This document shows, one piece after another, positions 8,850 to 18,530 of a stretch of DNA of 64,000 nt; the stretch's first letter is position 1; the number at the start of each line of letters is the position of its first letter. Made by a program: the position numbers and the translations under genes. The notes under the pieces are model-generated. The model was not told the DNA's origin, searched no databases, and saw only the letters and a list, made by a program, of their open reading frames with translations. This stretch comes from Pseudomonas tohonis (GTDB lineage: Bacteria > Pseudomonadota > Gammaproteobacteria > Pseudomonadales > Pseudomonadaceae), in contig NZ_AP023189.1 in assembly GCF_012767755.2 (NCBI RefSeq), positions 62,001 through 126,000 on the forward strand, given 5' to 3'.

Positions 8850-9443
8850 ATGACCGCTTCCCAGCCGCAACTCTCCCATCCCCTGCGTTCCCAGCGCCTC
8901 AACCAGTTGACCCACGAGCCCCACAGCCGCCTGGACGCCCTGGTGAAGAGCCACGACCCCTTCGGCAATCGCGAGAACTTCGCCCGCTTCGTCGCCGCCC
9001 AGTACCTGTTCCAGTACGACCTGGCGGCGCTCTACGCCGATGCCGGGCTGGGTGCGATCTTCGACGGCCTCGCCGGCCGGGCCCGCCATGAGCAGGCGCG
9101 CCTCGACCTGGCCGACCTGGGCCATGCGCTGCCGGAGGGCGACGAGACCGTGCGTGGCGCAAGCCACGGGCTCGGCGCCGCCCTGGGCTGGCTGTTCGTG
9201 TCCGAGGGTTCCAAGCTCGGTGCCGCGTTCCTCTACAAGCGCGCCGAGGCACTGCAGCTGTCCGACAGCTTCGGCGCCCGCCACCTGGGCGACCCGGAAG
9301 GCGGTCGCGCCCAGGGTTGGAAAAGCTTCGTCGCCACCCTCGACGGCATCGAGCTGGATGCCGAGCAGGAACGCCAGGCGGAAGCCGCGGCCATCGCCGC
9401 CTTCAACCGCTTCGCCGACCACCTGGAGCGCTGCTTTGCCTGA
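8850..9443 (+). CDS. hemO: Heme oxygenase HemO (PigA type)
   Basis: Cytoplasmic enzyme that opens the heme ring with O2 and electrons, releasing iron, CO and biliverdin. The 197 residues align nearly end to end with P. aeruginosa HemO. Proximal His25 lies in THEPHSRL. Asn18 and Phe116 match Asn19 and Phe117, which give P. aeruginosa HemO its delta/beta regioselectivity; Lys132 there is Arg131 here (FLYKRAEAL). The segment around GWLFVSEGSKLGAAFL is strongly conserved. It lies 174 nt after hasF with its own putative promoter and overlaps the next gene, so imported heme can be degraded by a neighbour of its importer. Regioselectivity is inferred from residues remembered from the literature. Confidence 0.95.
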   Translation: MTASQPQLSHPLRSQRLNQLTHEPHSRLDALVKSHDPFGNRENFARFVAAQYLFQYDLAALYADAGLGAIFDGLAGRARHEQARLDLADLGHALPEGDETVRGASHGLGAALGWLFVSEGSKLGAAFLYKRAEALQLSDSFGARHLGDPEGGRAQGWKSFVATLDGIELDAEQERQAEAAAIAAFNRFADHLERCFA

Positions 9444-9852
9444 GGCCGTTGCGCGGGGGCCGCTGCGCTGGTTGTGGCAGGCCCTCGCCTACCTCTTCAT
9501 CGGCCTGGCGCTGCTGGGCGTGGTGCTGCCGGGGCTGCCCACCACCGAGTTTGTGCTGCTGGCGGCCTGGGCGGCGGCCAAGGGCTCGCCGCGCCTCAGT
9601 GCCTGGCTGGAGAACCACCGCCTGCTCGGCCCCTCGCTGCGCAACTGGCGCAACGGCGGGGTCATCACCCGGCGCACCAAGGTCGTCGCCAGCCTGAGCA
9701 TGAGCCTGGGCCTGACGCTGATGGCCTGCACCGTGCCGCACACGCCCTCGGTGATCATGGCCGGCATTGGCATGGCGATCGGCGCCGCGTGGATCTGGTC
9801 GCGCCCGGAGACGCTGCCGGCGCGGGTTGAAGGCCCTGGCACCGCCTCGTAG
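9436..9852 (+). CDS. DUF454 (YbaN-like) small inner-membrane protein
   Basis: About 138 residues, read from TTG 9436, which overlaps the hemO stop by 8 nt and has GGAG at 9425-9428 with good spacing; no ATG would give a full-length product. Hydrophobic segments at about residues 13-45 and 85-120 and the motif GVVLPGLPTTEFVLLAAW(A) identify DUF454. Its role is unknown. Overlap with hemO suggests a link to heme or iron metabolism, for example at the membrane. The TTG start is unusual but well supported by position. Confidence 0.8.
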   Translation: MPEAVARGPLRWLWQALAYLFIGLALLGVVLPGLPTTEFVLLAAWAAAKGSPRLSAWLENHRLLGPSLRNWRNGGVITRRTKVVASLSMSLGLTLMACTVPHTPSVIMAGIGMAIGAAWIWSRPETLPARVEGPGTAS

Positions 9853-9911
9853 GTCGGGTGCAACCCGACGGCAGGGCACGATGTACACCCGGGTTTCACC
9901 CGCCCTACGGT
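9849..9911. repeat. Intergenic palindromic repeat with GGTTTCACCCGCCCT core
   Basis: Contains GTAGGTCGGGTGCAACCCGAC and GGGTTTCACCCGCCCTACGG (9891-9910). The core recurs at 12655-12669 and 46743-46758, always between genes, so this is a small dispersed intergenic repeat. Confidence 0.6.
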
Positions 9912-9937
9912 GTTGATCGACGCCGTTCCGCGCCCAC

Positions 9938-9962
9938 AAAAAAGCCCGCTCGATGAGCGGGC
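9938..9962 (-). terminator. Rho-independent terminator of metNIQ
   Basis: Read on the minus strand: GCCCGCT, 5-nt loop, AGCGGGC (9944-9962), then six T (9938-9943). It is 22 nt past the metQ stop. Confidence 0.9.
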
Positions 9963-9983
9963 TTCTTCATGACCGGGAAGCGA

Positions 9984-10754
9984 TCAGAACGCCGGTACCA
10001 CGGCGCCCTTGTACTTCTCGAGGATGAACTGCTTCACCTCGGGGCTGTGCAGGGCCTTGGCCAGCTTCTGCATGTCGACGCTGTCCTTGTTGTCCGGGCG
10101 GGACACCAGGATGTTCACGTAGGGCGAGTCGCTGCCTTCGATGGCCAGGGCGTCCTTGGTGGGGTTCAGCTTGGCTTCCAGGGCGTAGTTGGTGTTGATC
10201 AGGGCCAGGTCGACCTGGGTCAGCACGCGCGGCAGGGTGGCCGCTTCCAGTTCACGCACCTTGATGCCCTTGGGGTTCTCGGCGATGTCCTTGGGGGTGG
10301 CGGTGATGCTGGTGTTGTCCTTCAGCTTGATCACGCCGACCTTGTCCAGCAGCAGCAGCGCACGGCCGCCGTTGGTGGCGTCGTTGGGGATGACCACGGC
10401 GGCGCCCTGGGGCAGCTCGTCGAGCTTCTTGATCTTGCTGGAGTAGGCGCCGAAGGGCTCGATGTGCACGCCGGCGACGCTCACCAGCTGGGTGCCCTTG
10501 GCCTTGTTGAACTCATCCAGGTACGGCTGGTGCTGGAAGAAGTTGGCGTCCAGGCGCTTCTCGGCCACCTGCACGTTGGGCTGCACGTAGTCGGTGAAGA
10601 CCTTGATTTTCAGGTCCACGCCTTCCTTGGCCAGCTGCGGCTTGATGAATTCGAGGATTTCCGCATGCGGCACCGGGGTGGCGGCCACGGTCAGGGTGTC
10701 GGCCTGGGCGGAGAGGGCAGCGAAGGCGGCAGCGGCCACCAGCAGTTTTTTCAT
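9984..10754 (-). CDS. metQ: Methionine ABC transporter substrate-binding protein MetQ
   Basis: Periplasmic receptor delivering methionine (probably D- and L-) to MetNI. 256 residues of the NlpA/MetQ family, with signal peptide MKKLLVAAAAFAALSAQA and mature start DTLTVAATPVPHAEIL. No lipobox cysteine is visible, so it appears soluble rather than a lipoprotein. The frame is open to a more upstream ATG (10805), but TAAGGAGCGTTCC precedes ATG 10754 and the signal peptide begins there. Last gene of metN-metI-metQ, 55 nt after metI, with a strong terminator. Confidence 0.94.
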   Translation of the reverse strand: MKKLLVAAAAFAALSAQADTLTVAATPVPHAEILEFIKPQLAKEGVDLKIKVFTDYVQPNVQVAEKRLDANFFQHQPYLDEFNKAKGTQLVSVAGVHIEPFGAYSSKIKKLDELPQGAAVVIPNDATNGGRALLLLDKVGVIKLKDNTSITATPKDIAENPKGIKVRELEAATLPRVLTQVDLALINTNYALEAKLNPTKDALAIEGSDSPYVNILVSRPDNKDSVDMQKLAKALHSPEVKQFILEKYKGAVVPAF

Positions 10755-10809
10755 GGAACGCTCCTTATGGGAATGCGAGGGCCGGGTCGGGTGGACGCCG
10801 GCCATCCTT

Positions 10810-11475
10810 TCACTTGCGCGAGAAATGCACCACCAGCTTGTCGCCGATGGTCTGCAGGATCTGGACGAGCACCAGCAACAGCACCACGGTGACCACCATC
10901 ACGTCGGTCTGGAAGCGCTGGTAGCCGAAGCGGATGGCGAGGTCGCCCAGGCCGCCCGCGCCTACCACGCCGGCCATCGCGGTGTAGGACACCAGGGTGA
11001 TGGCGGTGACGGTGATGGCGGCGATGATGCCCGGGCGCGCTTCCGGCAGCAGGGCGTTGACCACGATCTGCCGGGTGGTGGCGCCCATGGACTGGGTGGC
11101 CTCGATGATGCCGCGGTCCACCTCGCGCAGGGCGGTTTCCACCAGGCGCGCGAAGAATGGCGTGGCGCCCACCACCAGCGGCGGGATGGCGCCGGCGACA
11201 CCCAGGGAGGTGCCGGTGATGAACACGGTGAAGGGGATCATCACGATCAGCAGGATGATGAACGGCAGCGAGCGCAGCACGTTCACCACCAGCGACAGCA
11301 GGCTGTAGACGGCGCGGTTCTCGAACAGCTGGCGCGGGCTGGTGAGGAACAGCAGCACGCCCAGCGGCAGGCCCAGCAGCACGGTGAACAGCAGCGAACC
11401 GCCCAGCATCAGCAGGGTGTCCAGGCTGGCCAGCCAGATTTCGTACCAGTCGATGTTGGCGATGAGCTCTTGCAT
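10810..11475 (-). CDS. metI: Methionine ABC transporter permease MetI
   Basis: Inner-membrane permease. 221 residues, about five membrane helices, with the EAA loop (ATQSMGATTRQIVVNALLPEARPGI) that contacts the ATPase. Length fits the family. The metI ATG shares one base with the metN stop (TGATG at 11473-11477), so translation is coupled. Confidence 0.95.
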   Translation of the reverse strand: MQELIANIDWYEIWLASLDTLLMLGGSLLFTVLLGLPLGVLLFLTSPRQLFENRAVYSLLSLVVNVLRSLPFIILLIVMIPFTVFITGTSLGVAGAIPPLVVGATPFFARLVETALREVDRGIIEATQSMGATTRQIVVNALLPEARPGIIAAITVTAITLVSYTAMAGVVGAGGLGDLAIRFGYQRFQTDVMVVTVVLLLVLVQILQTIGDKLVVHFSRK

Positions 11476-12482
11476 CAGCGCAGGACCTCCAGGTGCACGT
11501 CCGCTTCGCGGAAGCAGGTCAGCGCGGCCTCGATGTCGCCGCCGGTCAGGGCCAGGGTGAGCTGGCCGTAGGGGGTGTCCTTGATGCGGTCGATACGCCC
11601 CGCGAGGATGCTGTAGTCGACGCCGGTGCGGCGCGCGACGGTGCCCAGCAGCGGCGCGTAGGTGGCCTCGCCACGGAAGGTCAGGCGCAGGATGCGGCCC
11701 TGGACGTGGGCGAAGTCGTCACGCTGCTCGCCCTCGTCCACCTGCTCGTCTTCCTGGACGAAGCGCTGGGTGGTGGGGTGCTGCGGGTGGAGGAAGACAT
11801 CGGCCACCGGGCCCTGCTCGACGATGACGCCGGCATCCATCACCGCGACGCGGTCGCAGACGCGACGGATCACGTCCATCTCGTGGGTGATGAGGACGAT
11901 GGTCAGGTTCAGCTCGCGGTTGATCTCCGCCAGCAGCTGCAGGACCTGGCCGGTGGTCTGCGGGTCGAGGGCGCTGGTGGCTTCGTCGCAGAGCAGGATC
12001 TTCGGCTGGGTGGCCAGGGCGCGGGCGATGCCGACGCGCTGCTTCTGGCCGCCGGAGAGCTGGGCGGGGAATTTCTTCGCGTGGTCGCTGAGGCCGACGC
12101 GGGCCAGCAGTTCGGCGACGCGGGCGTCGATCTCGGCGCGGGACAGCTCGCCCGCCAGCTTCAGCGGCAGGGCGACGTTGTCGGCGACGGTCTTGGACGA
12201 CAGCAGGTTGAAGTGCTGGAAGATCATGCCGACGCGCTGGCGGAAGCGGCGCAGGCCTTCGGCATCGAGGGCGGTGACATCCTCGCCGGCGATGACGATG
12301 CGGCCGCCGCTGGGTTCCTCCAGGCGGTTGATCAGGCGCAGCAGGGTGCTCTTGCCGGCGCCGGAGTGGCCGATCAGGCCGAACACCTCGCCCTGCTCGA
12401 CGCGCAGGTCGGTGGGCTGCAAGGCTGGAATCTCGCGGCCTTCGACGCGATACGCCTTGTGGACGTCATGGAATTCGATCAC
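11475..12482 (-). CDS. metN: Methionine ABC transporter ATP-binding protein MetN
   Basis: Cytoplasmic ATPase of the methionine importer. 335 residues, the size of its P. aeruginosa orthologue. Walker [10 protein letters not shown], signature [15 protein letters not shown] and Walker [13 protein letters not shown] are intact. The C-terminal roughly 85 residues form the NIL/ACT-like domain used for inhibition by internal methionine. The frame continues upstream to 12707, but homology begins at [14 protein letters not shown] 12482 starts it, with AAGG about 10 nt before. Operon metN-metI-metQ. Confidence 0.93.
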   Translation of the reverse strand: MIEFHDVHKAYRVEGREIPALQPTDLRVEQGEVFGLIGHSGAGKSTLLRLINRLEEPSGGRIVIAGEDVTALDAEGLRRFRQRVGMIFQHFNLLSSKTVADNVALPLKLAGELSRAEIDARVAELLARVGLSDHAKKFPAQLSGGQKQRVGIARALATQPKILLCDEATSALDPQTTGQVLQLLAEINRELNLTIVLITHEMDVIRRVCDRVAVMDAGVIVEQGPVADVFLHPQHPTTQRFVQEDEQVDEGEQRDDFAHVQGRILRLTFRGEATYAPLLGTVARRTGVDYSILAGRIDRIKDTPYGQLTLALTGGDIEAALTCFREADVHLEVLR

Positions 12483-12618
12483 GGGGGGAAACCTTGTGGG
12501 TTCTCGGGGGCCGGGTGGGCCTAAAAAGCCGGGTAGTTTACCTGTTCGCGCATAGGCGCCGAAAATCTTTGTCGGCCTAGGGCTATAGCCAGATGGAATA
12601 TGGGTGGCGTGCGCGCGA

Positions 12619-12672
12619 CCCCCTGCGGTGATGCCGCAGGGGGGAGTGGATGCAGGTTTCACCCGCCCTGCG
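12619..12672. repeat. Hairpin plus dispersed repeat between metN and the lipoprotein gene
   Basis: A 10-bp perfect stem (12619-12628 with 12634-12643, loop TGATG) is followed by CAGGTTTCACCCGCCCTGCG (12653-12672), a copy of the repeat at 9891 and 46743. The hairpin could end transcription of the minus-strand lipoprotein gene, though no T tract follows. Nothing else is seen in 12483-12723 except the expected metN promoter. Confidence 0.5.
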
Positions 12673-12723
12673 CAAAGGCGTCGCGCTTCACGTCGCTCGG
12701 GTGCCACCCGGCGCGGGAGGGGC

Positions 12724-13554
12724 TCAGCTTCTAGGGCTGAGTACCAGGCTCGGCACTTTGGCGGGGTCGACGCTGTGGTCGACGCGCAGCTTGTAGGCGG
12801 GGTCGAGCTTCTTCACCCGGGCGGACAGCAGGGCCACGACCCAGGGGTACTGCTTGGCTTCGCGCACTTGCAGGCGCACGCCGCAGTCGAAGGCGACCAC
12901 GTCGGCGGCGACGGCGTCGAGCAGGCTGCGCAGGCGCTCGTTGTCATCGTTGTCGAGCATCGGCAGGGCCACCTGGTTGGCCACGCGGCGCACGGGTTTG
13001 GCGGGCTCGGCCTTGGCGGCGGGCTGGATGGCGACCAGTTTCGCCGCCTCGGCGGCCTGGCGCTCGAGGGCGAGGCGCTGCTGGCGGGCCTGCTCGGCGG
13101 CGCGGGCGGCGTCCTTGGCGGCGGCCTGCTCGCTGGCGGTGCGGGCCTGTTCGGCACGGTCCAGCTCGCTGGCGCGGGCCTGGGCGATGGCGCCGTCGAG
13201 GCCGGTGGTCAGCGCCGGTGCCTGGGGCATCAGGCTGCGGGCGTGGCTGAGGGCGGTGGTGGCGGTGTCCAGGTCACCCTGCTGCAGCGCGGCCTGGCCC
13301 TTCTTCAGCCAGGCTTCGGTGAGCTGGCGCTGGTACTGCTCCAGGCGGGTGTCGCCGGTGGCGCGTTGCTGGAGATCCTTGAGCTGGGTTTCGGCGTCGG
13401 CCAGCTGGCCGTTGTTCAGGCTCAGGTCGAGCTGGCGGAAGCGGGTGACCAGGTCGTCGGTGGGCAGGCTGGCCACCTGCGGTTTGCTCTGGCACGCGGC
13501 TAACAGCAGGGAAATCGCGATAACGGGAAGGTATCGGGTTGCGAACTGCATCAT
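12724..13554 (-). CDS. Putative lipoprotein with TPR-like and coiled-coil region (PA5502-like)
   Basis: 276 residues starting [21 protein letters not shown], a type II signal peptide with lipobox LAAC (Cys about 21). The middle (about 30-125) resembles helical repeats ([37 protein letters not shown]). An Ala/Gln-rich coiled coil follows (about 130-185), and a compact C-terminal domain ends ...[15 protein letters not shown]-bearing scaffold role is possible; no enzyme motif is seen. It has the same position as PA5502 upstream of metN. Two adjacent ATG codons (13554, 13551) are equally plausible starts. Function unknown. Confidence 0.8.
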   Translation of the reverse strand: MMQFATRYLPVIAISLLLAACQSKPQVASLPTDDLVTRFRQLDLSLNNGQLADAETQLKDLQQRATGDTRLEQYQRQLTEAWLKKGQAALQQGDLDTATTALSHARSLMPQAPALTTGLDGAIAQARASELDRAEQARTASEQAAAKDAARAAEQARQQRLALERQAAEAAKLVAIQPAAKAEPAKPVRRVANQVALPMLDNDDNERLRSLLDAVAADVVAFDCGVRLQVREAKQYPWVVALLSARVKKLDPAYKLRVDHSVDPAKVPSLVLSPRS

Positions 13555-13755
13555 TCCTGCAAGTCTCGTGTTGCTCAAAAAATGCGCAATTCTACACTGC
13601 GCGACCGGGCAGGACAAAAGTCGGGTCCACTTTTTTGCCATCTGCGTGCTATCAGACCAGGCGGCCTGCGCGCCGTTCGCCGTTGGTCCTGTATTTCTGC
13701 GGCGGCTTCCCTACCATGGTGAACGACAACAATTACAAGCGCTGGCGAGGTCCCC

Positions 13756-15402
13756 ATGCAGCCTGACAACAGCCCTTACGACTACCTGATCGTCGGTGCC
13801 GGCCCCGCCGGTTGCCTGCTGGCCAACCGGCTTTCGGCCGACGGGCGGCATCGGGTTCTACTGCTGGAAGCCGGGGGACGCGACAACCACCCCTGGATCC
13901 ACATCCCCGTGGGCTACCTCTATTGCATCGGCAATCCGCGCACCGACTGGTGCTACCGCACCGAGGCCGAGCCGGGCCTCAATGGCCGCGCGCTGGGCTA
14001 CCCGCGTGGAAGGGTGCTGGGCGGCAGTTCGTCGATCAACGGGATGATCTACATGCGCGGCCAGGCGGCGGACTACGACCACTGGGCCGCCCTGGGCAAC
14101 CCGGGCTGGGGCTGGGATGACGTGCTGCCGCTGTTCAAGCATTGCGAGGACCACCACGGCGGCGCCTCGGAGCACCACGGCGCCGGCGGCGAATGGCGGG
14201 TGGAGCGCCAGCGCCTGTCGTGGGACCTGCTGGATGCCTTCCGCGCGGCGGCGGGCGAAACCGGCATCGCCCCGGTGGAGGACTTCAACACCGGCGACAA
14301 CGAAGGCTGCGGCTACTTCCAGGTCAACCAGCGCGCCGGGGTGCGCTGGAATGCGTCCAAGGCCTACCTGCGCCCGGCGCGGCAACGCCCCAACCTCACC
14401 GTGCTCACCGGCGTCGAGGCCGAGCGGGTGCTGCTGGAGGATGGCCGCGCGCGGGGCGTGCTGGCCCGCTGGCAGGGCCAGGCCCGCGAATTCCGCGCGC
14501 GCGAGGTGATCCTCAGTGCCGGGGCCGTCGGTTCGCCCACCCTGCTGCAGCGCTCGGGAATCGGCCCGCGGCCCTTGCTGGAGGGGCTGGGCATCGGCGT
14601 GCGCCACGCGCTGCCGGGTGTCGGCGGCAACCTGCAGGACCATCTGCAGTTGCGGCTGATCTTCAAGGTCAGCGGCGTGCCCACCCTCAACCAGCTGGCC
14701 GGCAGCCTCTGGGGCAAGGCCGGCATGGGCCTGCGCTATCTGCTCAGCCGCAGCGGGCCGCTGGCCATGGCGCCGAGCCAGCTGGGCGCCTTCGCCCGCA
14801 GCGGCCCGGAGCAGGACCGGGCCAACCTCGAATACCACGTGCAGCCCTTGTCGCTGGAGCGTTTCGGCGAGCCGCTGCACGCCTTCCCGGCCTTCACCGC
14901 CTCGGTGTGCAACCTGCGCCCGGCCAGCCGGGGGCGCGTGGACATCCGCGCCGCCGAGGCCAGTGCCGCGCCGCTGATCCAGCCCAACTACCTGAGCGAG
15001 GACGAGGACCTGCGCGTCGCCGCCGACGCCATCCGCCTGACCCGGCGCATCGCCGCCGCGCCGGCCCTGGCGCGCTACCGCCCCGAGGAATACCTGCCGG
15101 GTGCGGCACTGCAGAGCGAGGAGGAGCTGCGCCGGGCGGCGGGCGACATCGGCACCACCATCTTCCATCCGGTGGGCACCTGCCGCATGGGCCAGGGCCG
15201 CGAGGCGGTGGTGGACGCGCGCCTGCGGGTGCACGGGGTGCCGGGGCTGCGGGTGGTGGACGCGTCGATCATGCCGACCATCGTTTCGGGCAACACCTGC
15301 TCGCCGACCCTGATGATCGCCGAGAAGGCGGCACGGATGATCCTGGAGGATGCCGCCACGGGCCCCCTGAAGGCGGCCGTGGCGCAGGCGGTGAGCGGCT
15401 AG
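13756..15402 (+). CDS. GMC-family FAD oxidoreductase (choline dehydrogenase-like)
   Basis: 548 residues. The N-terminal FAD-binding fold is [20 protein letters not shown], and the GMC signature [16 protein letters not shown] is near residue 90. The second signature, [18 protein letters not shown], is near 255. The C-terminal active-site region HPVGTCRMG ... [27 protein letters not shown] is present with His and Asn. It should oxidise an alcohol substrate, but the substrate cannot be told from sequence; it is not clearly BetA. It lies alone, converging on znuB (4-nt overlap), between PA5502- and znuB-like genes that I recall as neighbours in P. aeruginosa, so it looks like an accessory insertion. 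RBS AGGTCCCC is weak. Confidence 0.88.
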   Translation: MQPDNSPYDYLIVGAGPAGCLLANRLSADGRHRVLLLEAGGRDNHPWIHIPVGYLYCIGNPRTDWCYRTEAEPGLNGRALGYPRGRVLGGSSSINGMIYMRGQAADYDHWAALGNPGWGWDDVLPLFKHCEDHHGGASEHHGAGGEWRVERQRLSWDLLDAFRAAAGETGIAPVEDFNTGDNEGCGYFQVNQRAGVRWNASKAYLRPARQRPNLTVLTGVEAERVLLEDGRARGVLARWQGQAREFRAREVILSAGAVGSPTLLQRSGIGPRPLLEGLGIGVRHALPGVGGNLQDHLQLRLIFKVSGVPTLNQLAGSLWGKAGMGLRYLLSRSGPLAMAPSQLGAFARSGPEQDRANLEYHVQPLSLERFGEPLHAFPAFTASVCNLRPASRGRVDIRAAEASAAPLIQPNYLSEDEDLRVAADAIRLTRRIAAAPALARYRPEEYLPGAALQSEEELRRAAGDIGTTIFHPVGTCRMGQGREAVVDARLRVHGVPGLRVVDASIMPTIVSGNTCSPTLMIAEKAARMILEDAATGPLKAAVAQAVSG

Positions 15403-16184
15403 GCGCGCTTGGGCAGGGCGAAGCTGAGGAGGAACAGCGCCGCCGCCGAGACGACGATGGAGGGGCCGGCGGGGGTGTCCTTGAACCAGGACAGCGCCAG
15501 GCCGGCGCACACCGCCACCAGGCCCAGCAGGCTGGCGCCGGCGGCCATCTGCTCCGGGGTGCGCGCGTGGCGCTGGGCGGCGGCGGCGGGAATGATCAGC
15601 AGCGAGGTGATCAGCAGCACGCCGACGATCTTCATGGCGACGGCGATGACCACGGCGATCAGCAGCATCAGCGCCAGGCGGATGGCCGCCACGGGCAGGC
15701 CTTCCACCCGCGCCAGCTCCTCGTGCACGGTGATGGCCAGCAGCGGCCGCCACAGCGGGATGAGGATCAGCATCACCAGGGCGCTGCCGCCGAGAATCCA
15801 GGCGAGGTCGGTGGGGCTCACCGCCAGCAGGTCGCCGAACAGGTAGCCCATCAGGTCGATGCGCACTTCGCTCATGAAGCTCAGGGCCACGAGGCCCAGG
15901 GACAGGGTGCTGTGGGCGAGGATGCCCAGCAGGGTGTCCGAGGCCAGCGGCTGGCGCTGTTGCAGGGTCACCAGCAGCACGGCCAGCAGCACGCAGCCGA
16001 CGGTCACCGCGAGGGTCGGGCTGACGTCGAGCATCAGGCCCAGGGCGACGCCCAGCAGGGCGGCGTGGGACAGGGTGTCGCCGAAGTAGGCCATGCGCCG
16101 CCAGACCACGAAGGAGCCGAGCGGGCCCGCCACCAGGGCCAGGGCGAGGCCGGCGAGAAGCGCGTTGACGAGGAAATCAGCCAT
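15399..16184 (-). CDS. znuB: Zinc ABC transporter permease ZnuB
   Basis: Inner-membrane permease of the high-affinity zinc importer. 261 residues with about eight hydrophobic segments and the family start [22 protein letters not shown]. The start overlaps the znuC stop by 8 nt. Third gene of zur-znuC-znuB. Confidence 0.95.
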   Translation of the reverse strand: MADFLVNALLAGLALALVAGPLGSFVVWRRMAYFGDTLSHAALLGVALGLMLDVSPTLAVTVGCVLLAVLLVTLQQRQPLASDTLLGILAHSTLSLGLVALSFMSEVRIDLMGYLFGDLLAVSPTDLAWILGGSALVMLILIPLWRPLLAITVHEELARVEGLPVAAIRLALMLLIAVVIAVAMKIVGVLLITSLLIIPAAAAQRHARTPEQMAAGASLLGLVAVCAGLALSWFKDTPAGPSIVVSAAALFLLSFALPKRA

Positions 16185-16980
16185 GGTTGCAGTCGGGGCC
16201 GTGCGTGTGGACGGGCGTGAAGCGGGTGCCCTCGGGGAAGGTGGGGGTGGCCACGACCTCGCCGTGCAGGTCGTGGGCGTGATCGTGGTGGTGGTGATAG
16301 ACCGCGAGGCTCTTGGCGTCCTGGCCGAACAGCTCGACGAAGGCCGGGTCGAAGCTGACCTGCTCGGGGTGGCCGGAGCAGCACACGTGGCGGTTCAGGC
16401 AGACCACCTGGTCGGTGGTGCTCATGACCAGGTGCAGGTCGTGGGAGACCATCAGCACGCCGCAGCCGAGGCGGTCGCGCAGGCGGGTGATGAGGCGGTA
16501 GAGCTCGGCCTGGCCGGCGACGTCGACGCCCTGCACGGGCTCGTCGAGCACCAGCAGCTCGGGCTGGCGCAGCAGCGCGCGGGCCAGCAGCACCCGTTGC
16601 AGCTCGCCGCCGGAAACGCTCTGCAGCGGGCTGTCGATGACATGGGGGGCGCCCACTTCCTTGAGTGCGGCCAGGGCGGCGTCGCGGTCCACCCCCGGCA
16701 CCAGGCGCAGGAAACGCAGCACGGAAAGCGGCAGGGTGGCGTCCACCTGGAGCTTCTGCGGCATGTAGCCGATGCGCAGGCGCGGCTTGCGCCAGACGCT
16801 GCCGCGCTCGGGCTTGAGCAGGCCGAGCACGGTGCGCACCAGGGTGGTCTTGCCGGCGCCGTTGGGGCCGATCAGGGTGACGATCTCGCCGGGCTTCAGG
16901 CTCAGGCCGACGTCCTGCAGCACCGCCTGGCCGGCGAAGCTGACGCCGACGCCGTCGAGGCGGATCAGCGCATCGCTCAT
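16177..16980 (-). CDS. znuC: Zinc ABC transporter ATP-binding protein ZnuC
   Basis: Cytoplasmic ATPase. 267 residues with Walker [10 protein letters not shown], signature [14 protein letters not shown], Walker [13 protein letters not shown] and H-loop SHD. The C-terminus is long and His-rich ([13 protein letters not shown], then [10 protein letters not shown]), a possible zinc-binding tail. ATG 16980 overlaps the zur stop as ATGA, so the larger open frame beginning at 17115 is not used. Confidence 0.94.
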   Translation of the reverse strand: MSDALIRLDGVGVSFAGQAVLQDVGLSLKPGEIVTLIGPNGAGKTTLVRTVLGLLKPERGSVWRKPRLRIGYMPQKLQVDATLPLSVLRFLRLVPGVDRDAALAALKEVGAPHVIDSPLQSVSGGELQRVLLARALLRQPELLVLDEPVQGVDVAGQAELYRLITRLRDRLGCGVLMVSHDLHLVMSTTDQVVCLNRHVCCSGHPEQVSFDPAFVELFGQDAKSLAVYHHHHDHAHDLHGEVVATPTFPEGTRFTPVHTHGPDCNHG

Positions 16981-17477
16981 GCCGCCTCCCGGCAGGTGGC
17001 GCAGAGGCCGACGATCTCCACGGTCTGCCCTTCCACGGCGAAGCCGACGGCCTGGGCGCTGGCGACTATGGCGTCGCTGATGGTCGGCTGTTCCAGCTCG
17101 ATGGCGGTCTGGCATTCGCGGCAGATGAGGAACTGGCCCTGGTGGGCCTCGCCCGGGTGGTTGCAGCCGACGAAGGCGTTGAGGGACGCGATGCGGTGCA
17201 CCAGGCCGTTTTCCAGGAGGAAATCCAGCGCCCGATAGACGGTGGGCGGCGCGGCGCGGCGACCGTCTTCCTCGGTGAGCACGCCGAGGATGTCGTAGGC
17301 GCCCAGCGGCTTGTGGCTGGCCCAGACCAGCTCCAGCACGCGCTTGCGCAGGGTGGTCAGGCGCAGGCCGTCGCGAGCGCAGAGCACCTCGGCTTCGGCC
17401 AGGGCATCACGCACGCAATGGGAGTGGTCGTGGGGCAGGCAGGCCAGGGGGGCTTTGGTCTTGATGGGCTTGAGCAT
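16977..17477 (-). CDS. zur: Zinc uptake regulator Zur (Fur family)
   Basis: 166-residue metalloregulator that represses zinc uptake genes when Zn(II)-loaded. The winged helix (about 35-95) includes [24 protein letters not shown] and [20 protein letters not shown]. The dimerisation domain carries the zinc-site pairs CREC and CATC, plus His residues in [11 protein letters not shown]. First gene of zur-znuC-znuB, divergent from znuA across 63 nt, so one operator can control both directions. Equivalent to np20/PA5499. Confidence 0.95.
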   Translation of the reverse strand: MLKPIKTKAPLACLPHDHSHCVRDALAEAEVLCARDGLRLTTLRKRVLELVWASHKPLGAYDILGVLTEEDGRRAAPPTVYRALDFLLENGLVHRIASLNAFVGCNHPGEAHQGQFLICRECQTAIELEQPTISDAIVASAQAVGFAVEGQTVEIVGLCATCREAA

Positions 17478-17502
17478 GGGCGGCGACGTCCGGGCAAAGA
17501 GA

Positions 17503-17517
17503 CGTTATTCTATTACG
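17503..17517. promoter_or_regulatory. Zur operator between zur and znuA
   Basis: CGTTATTCTATTACG is an AT-rich imperfect dyad resembling the gammaproteobacterial Zur site (TGTTATANTATAACA). It lies in the 63-nt divergent gap and so could repress zur-znuCB and znuA together. Confidence 0.55.
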
Positions 17518-17540
17518 CTTTCGAGCCGGAGTCTTTTCCC

Positions 17541-18455
17541 GTGTCGCGTCTGTTCGTTCTCCTCGTCCTTGCCTGCCTGGCCATCCCGGCCCAGGCCGAA
17601 GTGCGCCTGCTGGCCAGCATCAAGCCGCTGCAACTGATCGCCGCCGCGGTGCAGGACGGCGTCGGCGAACCCGAGGTGCTGCTGCCTCCGGGCGCCTCGC
17701 CGCACCAGTACGCGCTGCGCCCCTCCGACGTGCGGCGGGTGCGCGAGGTGGATCTGCTGTACTGGGTCGGCCCGGACCTGGAAGGCTTCCTCCCCCGCGT
17801 GCTCGAAGGGCGCGGCAAGCCGGCGGTGGCGGTGCAATCCCTGCCCGGCATGACCCTGCGCCACTTCGAGGCCATCGGCCATGACGAACACGAGGCCGAG
17901 GACGAACACGAGCATGACCACGATCACCGCCCCGGTTCACTCGACGCCCACCTCTGGCTGCTGCCGGCCAACGCCCGGGTGATCGCCGCGCGCATGGCCG
18001 CCGACCTGGCCGTCGCCGACCCCGCCAACGCCGCCCGCTACCAGGCCAACCTCAAGGCCTTCGGCGAGCGCCTGGACCAGCTCGATGCGCGCCTCAAGGC
18101 ACGCATGGCCGCTGTCGCCGGCAAGCCGTTCTTCGTCTTCCACGAGGCCTTCGATTACTTCGAAGCCGCCTACGGCCTGCGCCACGCCGGGGTCTTCAGC
18201 GTCGCCGCCGAGGTGCAGCCCGGTGCCCGCCACGTCGCCGCCATGCGCGCGCGCCTGCAGCAGGCCGGGCCCAGCTGCATGTTCAACGAGCCGCCGGTGC
18301 GCCCGCGCCTGGCCGAGACCCTGACCGCCGGCCTGCCGGTGCACCTGGCCGAGCTGGATGCCCTGGGTATGCAGGCGCCGCTGGACGCGGGGGGCTACGA
18401 AGCGCTGCTGGAGAGCCTGGGCAACGGCCTGGCGGGCTGCTTGGAAAAGCTCTGA
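17541..18455 (+). CDS. znuA: Zinc ABC transporter substrate-binding protein ZnuA
   Basis: Periplasmic zinc receptor, 304 residues. Signal peptide MSRLFVLLVLACLAIPAQA, then a cluster A-1 SBP fold. The His-rich loop typical of ZnuA is present at about residues 114-135 (HDEHEAEDEHEHDHDH), and metal-site histidines follow in SLDAHLWL and VFHEAFDYF. The start is GTG 17541 with GGAG at 17528-17531; the frame is open much further upstream but that part overlaps zur in antisense. Confidence 0.95.
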   Translation: MSRLFVLLVLACLAIPAQAEVRLLASIKPLQLIAAAVQDGVGEPEVLLPPGASPHQYALRPSDVRRVREVDLLYWVGPDLEGFLPRVLEGRGKPAVAVQSLPGMTLRHFEAIGHDEHEAEDEHEHDHDHRPGSLDAHLWLLPANARVIAARMAADLAVADPANAARYQANLKAFGERLDQLDARLKARMAAVAGKPFFVFHEAFDYFEAAYGLRHAGVFSVAAEVQPGARHVAAMRARLQQAGPSCMFNEPPVRPRLAETLTAGLPVHLAELDALGMQAPLDAGGYEALLESLGNGLAGCLEKL

Positions 18456-18464
18456 AGGATCGGA

Positions 18465-18530
18465 CGGAACGCCCGGCGCAGGAGCGTTCCGACGGCTAAG
18501 GTGTCACCGAGGGTTTTGCGGCGGTGACAC
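18465..18530 (+). terminator. Two hairpins after znuA
   Basis: CGGAACGC (18465-18472) pairs with GCGTTCCG (18484-18491). GTGTCACC (18501-18508) pairs with GGTGACAC (18523-18530). They are likely 3' structures of znuA, although neither has a T tract downstream. The second abuts the first NrdR box. Confidence 0.45.
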
